DNA from: Heterotrichella gracilis
Taxonomy: Eukaryota; Sar; Xanthophyceae; Tribonematales; Xanthonemataceae
Assembly (NCBI GenBank): GCA_032358255.1
Contig: JAULBX010025986.1
Coordinates: forward strand, 1 to 53,792
DNA length: 53,792 nt
Reading direction: 5' to 3'
Shown here: positions 11,460 through 21,835 of the stretch, piece after piece
Position numbering within the stretch: the stretch's first letter is position 1
How the letters are laid out: every line of letters starts with the position of its first letter
Translations under genes and position numbers: made by a program
The notes under the pieces: generated by a model
The model's input: only the letters and a program-made list of their open reading frames with translations
The model's database searches: none
What the model was told of the DNA's origin: nothing

Positions 11460-11580
11460 GGCAGGGGGCGAAGCCCCCTCTGAGAAAAGTGCAGGCGAAG
11501 CCCCCTGCCATTCCAATCCTTCTCTCACGATTCAATTGGGCAGGGGGCGAGGGTGGTCGCAGGGGCGAAGCTTAGCGCCC
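11460..11580. repeat. cluster of GC-rich hairpins (GGGGGCGAAGCCCCC)
   Basis: GGGGGC-GAA-GCCCCC at 11464-11478 is a perfect stem with a three-base loop. CAGGCGAAGCCCCCTG follows at about 11492-11508, and further GGGGGCGA / GGGGCGAAGC words run to 11571. The rest of the neighbourhood is AT-rich, so the cluster stands out. Confidence 0.7.
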
Positions 11581-11849
11581 AGGGTTTCCCGCCAGTATCC
11601 ATGGCGGATGGGCGTATGGGGGTGTGCATACCGTATGCGGCGCAGGGCATAAACTCCCAGGACAGAGCATACGCATGCGCCATTCATGTGCCTCTCCCAG
11701 GGGAGTATTATATAAATCTACTGGTAAATTTATGAATAAATCCATAAATAGTATTATTATTTGCATTAGGTTAAAATCTTGTAAAAAAAAAAAAAAACGG
11801 GTAATTTCCGTACGCCGTTTCGCATACGGCATACGCCCGTTGGGAAAAG

Positions 11850-12370
11850 GCCTGTGGAGGCTGTTTTCCGCTCAACGCCGGTGTACCTTCGTTTCTCTTT
11901 TGTTGCGCCGCTGCCTGAGGACCGGTATTGCGCCGCCGCTGTCGAAGACCGTCATCTAAGATACCGTAAAACTCGTAAACATCGTCCCACACTGGGTGTT
12001 GAAGTTGATCGGTGGAGCCACTGGGTATTAGATACTCTATAGTGACCTCGTTAAATTTTATTTGCGTCAGCGAGTAGACCGTGCAAGTCGAACCACAGGG
12101 TGGTAGAATTACCGGTTCGCTTCAGCTACGCGGAATCGTTCACCGTGGAACCGTCGAACGCGAAACAGTAGCCATGGCACCTCGAGTCTATGACCGTTCT
12201 TCAACGTGCCACGAGTGGCTTATGCGCTATGTCTTCAAGAAACGCGACCCTCGTCGATTCGCCTCAACAGGGGTTATTTACATACCAACTGGGTCCGACT
12301 TCGTTCTAAAAGCACTGCTGACATCTTTACGAAGAGACAGCGACTTTATCCCAAGAAATCGGTGGGTGTG
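11850..12370 (+). pseudogene. possible Ty1/copia integrase-RT-RNase H relic (C-terminal end)
   Basis: One plus-strand frame reads HTNWVRLRSKSTADIFTKRQ, which resembles the end of copia-type RNase H, where the pattern is a short helix, then ADIFTK, then basic residues. Upstream frames are broken and no RT box, integrase motif or LTR pair was seen. The base composition (many CG words) differs from the surroundings. Identification rests on one motif and is tentative. Confidence 0.35.
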
Positions 12371-13062
12371 ACATCCATGCGAACACAAAATGCCCTGTTG
12401 ATTGCGTATGTTTCTAGCGTAGCGGTTGTCGAGAGTTTATGTCTTCATTATGTCTCAAGCAAAGTCGTTTCCATGTTTTTTCTTTCAAGACCCAGGACCC
12501 ACAATGGTTGCAACATGGGCTCTTTGAAGTTCAAATGTTTGTCATGTAGCGCCCCCCCCGTACTTGCACAGTCTGTGTCTGCACGATTCCCTTCAATGTC
12601 TTCAAAGGCAGCACACATTAACCAGGATGGTCAGCACAATGGTGCCAAGCTATAGTACACAAGTAGGGTACAGGAAACGGTGATGGAGGTAGATGCGCAT
12701 ATGAATTTGCTACTACTGCCAGGAAACCGTTGACACCTAGGGTAAAAACCAAGTAGTACCCTATGCTCGACAAGATTGTTTACCGCAATATGCATGGTAA
12801 ACAACTAGTTTAGATGTGCCTTTGCACACTACCCTATACAAACATCTTCCGTTAATGTAAACAGGCCTCAATTGTGCTAGGTGTAGCATGCCATTGTCAC
12901 CCCCGTCCTGAAACACATAGGTTTCAATTACTCCAACAAATAACCACAATGCCCATGCTTCCGTTGATTAATTGGCAACCAGTTTCAAATAGCTCAACTC
13001 CATATATTATTCTGCAGGTCCATTGGTCCCAATCTCTTGTGCGGTGGATCAGACTCCCATAG

Positions 13063-16000
13063 CAAATATGGGCTGTTGCTGCTCCACTGGAACAGCAGGT
13101 GCGCATGCAACTCAAGCAAATATGGCATATATTGCACACCATGCTGTCCATCGTGAGTCAAGAGACAGCCTCTGCCACCTCTACCACTAAAATACCACCT
13201 CATATTCGGAAAAGGCCTTTTTTGCAATACGAATGACTTGCAATACGAAGGACTTGCAATGACACCAATGGAGCTAAACGGCAAAACCATTTCAGTCTTG
13301 GCACTGTTTCAACGTATTTGTTTTTGGGTTTTGTATCCCCACGTCCCCACAGTCTCCGTCTCGTGTTCCTCTAATATTGCACTAAAACAGTGGTACACGG
13401 GCATCATACCCCTCAATTTAATAGACATACTTAGCTCTTCAATGACGGAAAGCATATATCCTGATGGAGGGACTGGTGAGGTAAAGTTAGCATGGTTGTT
13501 CACCTTGTCGGTGAGTTTGCAATTCATGCCCTTGCGAGGCAAGTACTCTAGAATTGTAATGCAATGCCATCCTCAGGGTGGAGTGCACGGGTACAAATGA
13601 GCTTTAGCTGAGTATGTTTACAACCAGCTCTTTCACCCTAGGTTCTCTGTACGCACCTCCACCAACCCCTGCTGGAAGCAAATAGTGACAGGCTGTGCCA
13701 AAAGAAATGTCAAGGTACATTATGTACGCCCCAAAAACAGTATGAGGTCAAAGCACACACAGTGGCACAGTGGGTGCTTGTGCAGGCGCCAAACATGCAG
13801 CACAAAACGAAAAATACATATAGGCCTGAGAAAAATCTAGCACACCATGGCATGCAACTCAGCAACAATTGGCAAATTGTTATATATTAATCACACGCCC
13901 TAATGTTTTACTTGCAGGCAGCTACAGATAGCCTGTGATGTGCTGGATGACTTGCGCATCCAGTACCTAGCAGGGGGGTATGGCAAGATGTTTTTGGCAT
14001 CCTTGAGGGATATGGATATTATGCTGACAAACCTTGACCAAATGCCTGTGGGCGCACAGCAGGTTGCCAGTCATGTGCATGGTGTCTCATTTCACCACCT
14101 GCTTTGGTGTTCAACCACAGTGTCGAGTGCATGCCTACAGCTTTTGCATATATAAGCAAGGTTTTCGAAGGCATTGCAGTTATTCAGGTTGATAGTCAAT
14201 GACGGCATACATATGAACAGGGTGGTGCAAATGTGCTAAGGAAAATAAATACCGCTTCCAACAGGGCGTTGCCCAAATGCTTCACCAGTATATTGCATTT
14301 ACATTTTTCCAACACTAACATGCCTGAGACTTGCCTGAGAAGGCTTTCGTTCATTGAGCCTAAGAAGTACTTTCTGGCACCCAGCAACAGGCATACAGTA
14401 TAATGATCATTTTTTTGTAACCAGCAGACAGCTGCGTACTGCAAATATTGATACAACACATATAACCTACCCTGCAGGGATTGTATAAAGGTACTGGAAG
14501 AAATATCCCTACTGTTAGCCCAATATATTTGAGGAGCGCGTAATCTGTACCATTAATAGCTGTGCATACAATTAAAGCAGTAATTGTTGCAATGTCTGCA
14601 GATATGGACGGTGCTCTGCTCGTTGACAGCCATAGAGCACATCCCTCAAAGTTACCCAAATCATCAGGTAGGAACATGATGTTTAGTGACATACCCATGT
14701 AACTGAATTTTTCACACTAATAAAGAGCCACCACCATCTTCAGATGGAAAGCGTTTGGAGGATGCTGTACTCTGCAATATCTGCCATTGCTCTGCGTACA
14801 AGGTGCTGCGCAATAGAACAACCCATTGGAGGCAATGACATGCTTGCTATTGGCAACAGCATGCAAAGGGCTGCAGAGTTTGGGATAATGGCAAAGGCAG
14901 AATCAATTACAATTCAACTAAGGTACTGACCCAGTCAACTCTACACGATATGTTCTGGTTGCCAAAGCTTTGTTTACATGTGTCATGAGTTTGCCACTGA
15001 ATGTTTTTTTTCTGTTTTTTACAGCTGTACACTTGATTTGCCTCAGTTTTGTTGCAAACTGCGTTTTGTTACAAATATGTGGCCGCACGCACCTGAAGTC
15101 CGCCCGTGTTATGTGCAGGCCATGTATGTTCATGGCATTGCTTGAGGTTGATCAGCACTGTTGTCTTGCTATCAGCCACGTGGGAAGCAGCCTTGTTGCC
15201 CAGCTGCGTCACACTGCTTCACATGGTTCATACACTGAGGTACTTTGGCAGGCTGCTTCAAAACAGTCAGAACAAGGGGAAATTAATGACAAACGTGGCT
15301 GCCCACTGTGATGTATACAATACCATACCATGCTTTGCTCATGTACCTAACATCAGAGAAGGAAGTATAACCTGTTAGGAGTGGTTGCCTTTCAGGACTA
15401 TTTAAAAACGAATCAACTTCAGGCGCAACACAAAACGTGCACTCTGGTGCAGTTTTTAATGCATTGGTGCCTACACTGTGCATGTGCCAGCAGTAGTTTG
15501 CTTGTCATTGCTTCCAGTTGATGTTTTTGTTGACGTGCTGTCAGAAAGTCCCATTTTGTATCCAACATTTAGCACACCTCCTGTACTTGTCATAAGAAGC
15601 AAGGTATGGCACTGAAATAGGATCCCTTGAAGCAGGGGACATCATGCCAACTTTCTTGTCATAAGAAAATACAACCCAATTCTGTGTCCATGCTGTGCGG
15701 TGGCTGCATAGCATGTCAATTGACAATGAGGGTTGCAAACGACTCCCACCAATGCACTTTCAAGCTGCTCCAGTCAAGCGAATTGATTGAGTTGAATGTG
15801 GACAAGATGCTTCTCTTACTCACGCAGTGTGCAATTTTTGCGCTCACGCAATACGGCATACTAAACTGGGACATTGAAGGTATGGTGTACTGCTCATGCA
15901 GCATGAACCACTCCCCTTCATTCATTACAGCTACCAACATGTACCAAGATTAAAATGCCAATTGTGTACAAATTTGAAATGTACACTTGCTATACAAAAG

Positions 16001-16647
16001 TTAGGGCTTATAATCCTAGGGTGAACCTACCAAGAAGCCCTGCAGCCATGGCAGTGAGTGAGCTACTCATGCTGTTGCATTACTATCAATGTGTGCAGCG
16101 CGTTAATCTATTAGACAAGCCACATGGTAGGACTATATTGCTTGGAGACCAACAAACCTGTACAGACGTTCAAACAATATGTTGGACTCCGTAGTTTTTC
16201 GTATAATAAAATATGAGATCCCATGCAAACTACTCTCCTATGCATGCAAACTACTAACTTGAACACTTTGCTAAATACTGTTGTGCAGGATTTGGCGAAG
16301 GCAAATGTTCCAGCAAATGCTTTTTTAAGCATTTGATCAGCACGATCCAGCAACACAGCCAGCTGGTGTTACACTTGGACAACATTCGAAGCATTTGCTG
16401 TAAAGTTATGGAATGCACACCATGCAACAAAGGTACATCAGCAATACCACCCACCATCGTTATATTAGCCAAGTTATTATGTCATGGATGCATGTGTTCA
16501 TAACCTTGGGCAGGTATAAACAGATTTAGCGGTGCTGTGGAACTACTGCATGAATTTCTTGTATATATCCCCATCGGGTGGCAGTTGGCAGAGACTAGAA
16601 GGACGTTTCTTACTGCATATGCTGCACATTATTTAAAGCATACTTGA
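13063..16647 (+). CDS. multi-exon gene of unknown function (C-terminal part, at least 9 exons)
   Basis: Exons that join in phase: 13063-13152, 13391-13480, 13922-14062, 14602-14667, 14744-14922, 15119-15239, 15774-15879, 16289-16432 and 16514-16647, ending in TGA. The sum is 1071 bases, exactly 357 codons including the stop. Every junction has GT..AG borders, and the last six match phase with no choice of frame; the first three are less certain. The predicted protein is mostly helical with many Leu, Ile and Ala, for example SSELIELNVDKMLLLLTQC, LISTIQQHSQLVLHLDNIR and GAVELLHEFLVYIPIG, which suggests a HEAT/armadillo-like or other helical scaffold. No catalytic motif, signal peptide or clear membrane segment is seen. 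The 5' end is not found. The family is not recognised. Confidence 0.6.
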
Positions 16648-16934
16648 CAATACGCCAAAATAATATTTTGCGTATTGGGCCATAATTTCAAGTCAGTGCT
16701 CCCAAACAATAGCATTAAAAGGTCCACAATACGCGCTGTGGAACAGATTTCCCCATACTACCACACTGGGAGTGATATAACCATTTGTTTTGGTTGCAAC
16801 CACCAGGTGGTGTAAACATCCGTTTTCTTTTGTACAGTTATCTCGTGCGTGTACAGCATTAGTTGGCACAAGATGTTGTAGACAGTGGTAGTCAGGAGGG
16901 ACATATTATGTAGTGAAGTCACTTACATTACTTA

Positions 16935-18873
16935 TAGGGTTGTGCGCATGCGTATACATGTTTGGGCATATACTGGTATATACCAGTATATAGCGTATAT
17001 ACTGGTTAATACAGCATATATTTTCGAGTCATTACAGTATTGAGTAATAGCGCTGAATTAAACAGCTAAATAGCCTCGAAATAGCCCCTCAGACCCTTGC
17101 AATGCACAGTTAGGCCAAAGGGCATGCATATACATTGCACGACCACCATAAAAGTGCCTGCAACACTTGCGGACATGCTTGCGGCACCGGATATTCATTA
17201 AATTAATTATAATCATTCCGTGCTGGTGCCAACTTTTATGAAGAAGAAAAATAGGACCATGTGTGACAATTACCGTGGAATTAGTTTGCTCAGCGTGCCG
17301 TGCAAAGTGTTCTCCTACATTTTATCAGCGCGATTACAAGAGTGGATTGAGAGCCAACTAATAGACGAACAATGTGGCTTTAGGCCCGGCCGAGGCACTG
17401 TTGATGCCCTTTTTAGCCTGCGAAGGCTGTTAGAAGGGGCATGGCAGGCAAATGTGCCTGTTTTTCTCTGTTTTATAGATTTGACAAAAGCATACGATTC
17501 TGTAGATAGGGACTTGCGTGGGAAAACATGTTGCGGCGGAGGGCAGACGCCAAGTTGGTGCACATGCTTAGGAAATTACACTCCGACACCACCTGCTCCA
17601 TCTAGGCTTTTGGTGGGTGCTCTGATCCCTTTCCTATACGCACTGGTTTCAAGCAAGGGTGTGTGCTCGCACCAAGCCTTTTCACTTTTTTATAGATAGC
17701 GTGGCGCGACAAAAAATGCCAGTTATTACACAATATGGGGTGGAGGTGCGCTGCCGGATAGATGGGCAGTTAATGGCAGCAAAACCACCTAACAAGGACC
17801 TTGTGATCTTAGTTTGGATGTTAATGTATGCGGATGATCTCTCATTGGTGTGCAGTACTGCAGCACATGTAGGTCTGGCAATGCAGGCCATTTTTGGTAT
17901 TTTGGTTAAGTGGGGGATGAAAGTGAGTGTTCCAAAAACGAATTTTCTAGTCGTATCAAAGGCTCCCCAAAGACAAACCCAAGGTTGTTCAAGATGGGCA
18001 GGTGGTGGAAATAGTGAACAAGTTTACGTGCCTGGGTAGTGTGTTTTCACAGGACAATACAATGGACGCTGAGTTTGCGCACCGGCTAAGTAGGGCGGGC
18101 GCGGCGTTTGCAGGGCTGCAGAGCTGCTTGTGGTATGACAAGCACATCTCTTTGCGGACTAAAATAAACATTTTCAATGCAATAGTATGTACTACCCTTC
18201 TGTATGGAGCAGAGGGTTGGGCACTCACTCAGGCACAGTTGTCGCGGTTTGAGTTTTTTCAAAACCAGTGCCTGAGGGCAATTTGTGGTATTTTGCGGTT
18301 AGCGCACATGACAAATGCAGAACTGTTGGATAGATGTGGGCAATCCTCAGTGAAGGAAAGGCTGAGGGTTATGAGGCTAAAATGGCTGGGGCACTTAGGA
18401 CGTACGGCTGATGACAGACTACCAAAGCGTATGGTTTTTGGGCAATTAATTGGGTAGCAGTCTAGGGGAGCACCCAGGGCCACATGGGCTGCTCTCGTTA
18501 CTAAGGACCTGCAGGCTAGGCACATTCAAAAATGGTACAAACAATGCCAAAACAGGACTGAGTGGCGCATGCTTGTGCGAGGTTAATTGCTGAGCTGGCC
18601 TTTGTGGCTGGTATGCGTGTAATAATAATAATGCTGACATCTCTTTAAAGCAAGTTTCGACGAGTTGGGTATATTTTTGCCGTATTCGTGTCGGAAACGT
18701 CGTGGTTTACGTCCCGACGGCCGTCGCCGACACCGTCGGCGACCTGCAGCGCTTAGAAAACCCGCAATGGAGTTGGTCATATACGGTATATGGCAGGTTT
18801 TTTCCTCCTATACTTGTATACCGGTATATATGGTATATGGTATTTGACCGTATATACGGTATGCGCAACCCTA
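16935..18873. mobile_element. hAT-like non-autonomous element with 8-bp TSD, carrying a LINE
   Basis: ATTACTTA occurs at 16927-16934 and 18874-18881. Between them the ends are TAGGGTTGTGCGCATGCGTATA and, read from the other side, TAGGGTTGCGCATACCGTATA. An 8-bp duplication with TAGGG-type inverted ends is the hAT signature. Near both ends lie palindromic TATACTGGTATATACCAGTATA-like stretches. No transposase is present; the interior is occupied by the LINE at 17220-18640. Confidence 0.75.
17220..18640 (+). mobile_element. LINE family B, reverse transcriptase to 3' end, degenerate
   Basis: Plus-strand frames give RT motifs in order: NYRGISLLSVPCKVF, DEQCGFRPGRGTVDALF, FIDLTKAYDSVDR, then after a frame break LMYADDLSLVC (intact YADD) and KWGMKVSVPKTNFLV, then LLYGAEGWALT, CLRAICGILRLAHM and LKWLGHLGRTADDRLPKRMVFG. 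This is a non-LTR retrotransposon. At least two frame breaks and a stop at 18455 make it dead. It ends with a TAATAATAATAAT tail (18618-18630), the usual simple-repeat tail of such elements. No endonuclease is seen, so it is 5'-truncated. Confidence 0.9.
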
Positions 18874-18881
18874 ATTACTTA

Positions 18882-19565
18882 CTACTTGAAAATAATATAG
18901 GTTGTGTCATCTGTGTGGCATTTTCCAATAAACGTGCAGTGCAGGCTTGTGCGGCGACTTTGGCCACGCCAGTCATGTTTTCTGCTAGGTACCAAAACTG
19001 GAGCCCTTCGGTCGAACCCATTTCGTTGCCCCTGCAAACCTACTGGCTTCTAGTCCAAAACAGCTCAAACCAGCTCAAATTAGCTCCAGATTGGCCCCGC
19101 TCTTGTTCTGTACGATAATGTGAGAAGCATTTAACACCGCAGTCAGGGCGCAGTGAATAAAAAATTTGGCAACATATGTGTAGATTTGGCTCAGCGAGGG
19201 CGTTCGGAGTGTGTGTACTTCGGAGTGCCAGTACAGGGTTCCTTAACTGTAGCTATTTCACTCAGCCAACACTGGAAATAAATTCAAAACGAGGGTATCC
19301 CCTATGTAGACCCCACCTGGCAGAAACTGGGTGGTTTTGATTATGTTTGGGTTTGAACTTCGGACTGCAATGTGTGGAGACGGTAGGTAGGGACCGGCAA
19401 TTCAATGTCGAAGAAGTTTGATAACATCGAGCCCATTCGCTGACAGGATGCTAGACAAGAGGGGGTAACCAGGCAATACAGGTAAAAAATATATTCAGTG
19501 TTGAAATAATAGGTAACATTTTAATGCACTCTAGCTTTTCAGCAGTGCAGCTAGACTAGGAATTA
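18882..19565. other. no gene recognised
   Basis: A weak open frame runs through 18882-19118, starting inside the hAT-like element. No motif recognised. Confidence 0.35.
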
Positions 19566-19567
19566 GA

Positions 19568-19880
19568 TAGTTATGCCTTGCGCCAGCCAGCCATATCCTG
19601 GCACTGCTTTTATCCCTGAACACTGTTGGGGGTGGTGTCAACGCACCTAAATCACGTAAAACTATGTCAGCCCATGTGGCTCGGGGCCTCCCTGCAGCAA
19701 ACTGCACCTTTGTCCTACCAAACCCAAAACATTATGGGCATTGCTTTCACTTGACATGCGTCTAGTATGTGCCATTGAGTTGAATGAGCCTAGAAAAAGT
19801 GATTGCCGCATTTTACTGAAAAACTTTGACACACCACATACAGCCCTTACCCAATTATTCAACACAGTATTCGACACACT
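19568..19880 (-). mobile_element. LINE family B 3' fragment
   Basis: GTCAGCCCATGTGGC and the TATCCTGGCACTG..T context match the family B tail at about 6870-6950. Minus-strand translation RAVCGVSKFF aligns with RAICGILRLA. 5'-truncated and degenerate. Confidence 0.65.
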
Positions 19881-20134
19881 ATTACCCAGTTAAAAGCTGG
19901 CCAGCTGGGACTGCAAGAATAGTTCAACTGGCAGACACACATAACAGTTTTCACATTTAGAATGGAAAGGTCATCTTGGTGGAATGTGACCTGGCTGTTT
20001 GCGCCATTTTAGCTACCACATGTACCAGCAAAGCTGTTTAAAATATGGTAATAGTGTGTCGAATACTGTGTCTAAGCAGCTGTCACCAGTATAACACTGC
20101 CCATACAGGCATACTTGTGAACCACTGCAGCCAA

Positions 20135-20239
20135 TATTCCACCTTGATAAATCAAGGTGGAATAATGGCTAAGCGTTCCCAAGACCGAAGTCAACTTCAG
20201 GTTCTGCCACTACCGTCACTTCGGTCTTGGGAACGCTTA
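20135..20239. repeat. two adjacent perfect hairpins (14-bp and 22-bp stems)
   Basis: Hairpin 1 spans 20135-20164 (arms TATTCCACCTTGAT and its complement, two-base centre). Hairpin 2 has perfect 22-base arms at 20170-20191 and 20218-20239 (TAAGCGTTCCCAAGACCGAAGT) around a 26-base loop. The right arm abuts the stop codon of a minus-strand open frame. It could be a small-RNA precursor, a 3'-UTR structure or the core of a tiny inverted-repeat element. Confidence 0.85.
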
Positions 20240-20828
20240 TCACAAAACCCACTTTTTGAACACAGTGAAAGTACAACTATTTGGAGTGGGGCAAGAGGGA
20301 GAAGTGTGGTCAAATGTCAATGCTTCAGGCAGCAGGGCTGACATGGCTGCACATGGCAGGACGATCTCATCTTCTCTGCTTAAATAAAAAAACAGATAAC
20401 CATATAGATCCGACTTTTTGCTAACATGCAGTTGGCCACGTACGTTGTAGACAATCTCACTGCAGTAGCTTTTTTCAAGCTTCCACCGAGTGTATACGCC
20501 GATGTACAGAAACTCTGCCACATAATGGACTGAATAGAAGATACTGTAACATTGTCTATCCCTAGGAGCGCCATTTTAAACAGAATTCCTGATTGCACCA
20601 TACATGCAAGCAATGTCTTGCTACTGTGTCAACAACGTGGGTTGCAAAAGTGTGGGTTAAGACACAGTACTGTTCAAACTCCTTAAGGTAGTACTGGTAG
20701 GGAACAGTATCACACACTGCACAAAAATGGTAGAAGCACGCGTCATGGATGACCAAGCGAGTCATATGCCCAAAATATACAAAGTTTGTGGCAACGGGGG
20801 TATTGATCTCCAACACCCTGTCTAGCAC
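20240..20828 (-). CDS. possible minus-strand coding block, unknown
   Basis: Two successive minus-strand frames have even amino-acid composition: 20828 to 20562 (for example VATNFVYFGHMTRLVIHDAC and YYLKEFEQYCVLTHTF) and 20521 to 20240 (for example GQLHVSKKSDLYGYLFFYLS, ending at a TGA next to the hairpin). A splice linking them was not settled, and no family was recognised. It may be part of a gene or a transposon on the opposite strand to the PKS. Confidence 0.25.
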
Positions 20829-21068
20829 ACGTTGGAGTGTACATGCACAGCTGATTTGCTCCTACTGCGCCTGAAACCACGTTGGGCATCACGCAACTGC
20901 CCTCCACCCAATCCCACAGACAAAATGCATGAAATGTACCAAGGTACAACAATTGCACGCACAACACGTACTACTCACCCATTGGGAGCAGCATCATCCA
21001 CATTCTACACTTGGATTGGTGTAGGCGTGAAAACCAATCCTTGAGTCCATTGAATGTACTGCTGTCAG

Positions 21069-21835
21069 GTACAGCTATGCGCTTAAGCCCAAAACCTGGC
21101 GCTAAGTGGATGGATGACAATATCCCAGCCAATATTTGTAGTGAAGAGCAGAATGCAAGTACTTCCACTCTGATTGATTTAATTGTTGCATCTGTATCCT
21201 CATTTCTGAAGACCCCAATCGATAAGCTTGGCCAAGTTTCGATTGACATGTTGATGCACCTGCCATTTATGGATATGGGATTGGATTCCCTTGACATACT
21301 CAAGGTAAGCAGATACAATCCACAAAACAAACTGTGCAGACTTTGCCACCACTGCCTGGTTGCGTAAGATGCTGAGTACTACTTAGCTCCATGGTGCTAA
21401 CTGCTACAATTGCAGCAACATCCCTCGATCATGTAGTATACTCTATAGAATGAAGAGAATATAGATCCAATAGACACCAGCCTGTATCCCTGGTTTGCTA
21501 CAGCAGATGTGTCTTGGTGACTAAGGACAACAAATGAAACTTGAAGAAACAATGGTAGAAGCAATGCTAGGACAGGATGGGTGGCGCAAGCTTGTGCAAG
21601 GCTATTGCTGAGCTGGCTTGTGTGCCGTATGGTAGTAATAACAATATTGGTATACATGATGACAGCATCCGCTCTCAGTAGCTATTCAATAACATTAACG
21701 ATACTGATATCATGCAATTCTTTCTAGGTCACGTCATCTTTGAGCAGCTGCGTGAATTTGCATCTGTCACCAACCACAATGTTTGACTACCCCAGCATAG
21801 CCCTCCTTGCTGCCTACATCAGTGAAAAAGGAAAG
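21069..21835 (+). CDS. PKS ACP0 domain exons
   Basis: Exons 21069-21304 and 21728-21835 join in phase 0 (AAG|GTAAGC ... CTAG|GTC). The product carries MDMGLDSLDILK, with the serine that takes the phosphopantetheine arm, and then, across the intron, MFDYPSIALLAAYI, the conserved end of an acyl-carrier protein. The intron between them contains a LINE tail (21520-21650). No KS, CoA-ligase or other loading domain is visible upstream, so this is either the start of the protein (loading ACP) or the end of a module whose earlier exons lie beyond the hAT-like element. Confidence 0.88.

Noticed and set aside
13922..14062. H-NOX (haem NO-binding) domain in the unknown gene
   Set aside because: GYGKMFLASLRDM..LTNLDQM looks like part of the H-NOX pattern, but the following exons lack the proximal His and the YxSxR motif.
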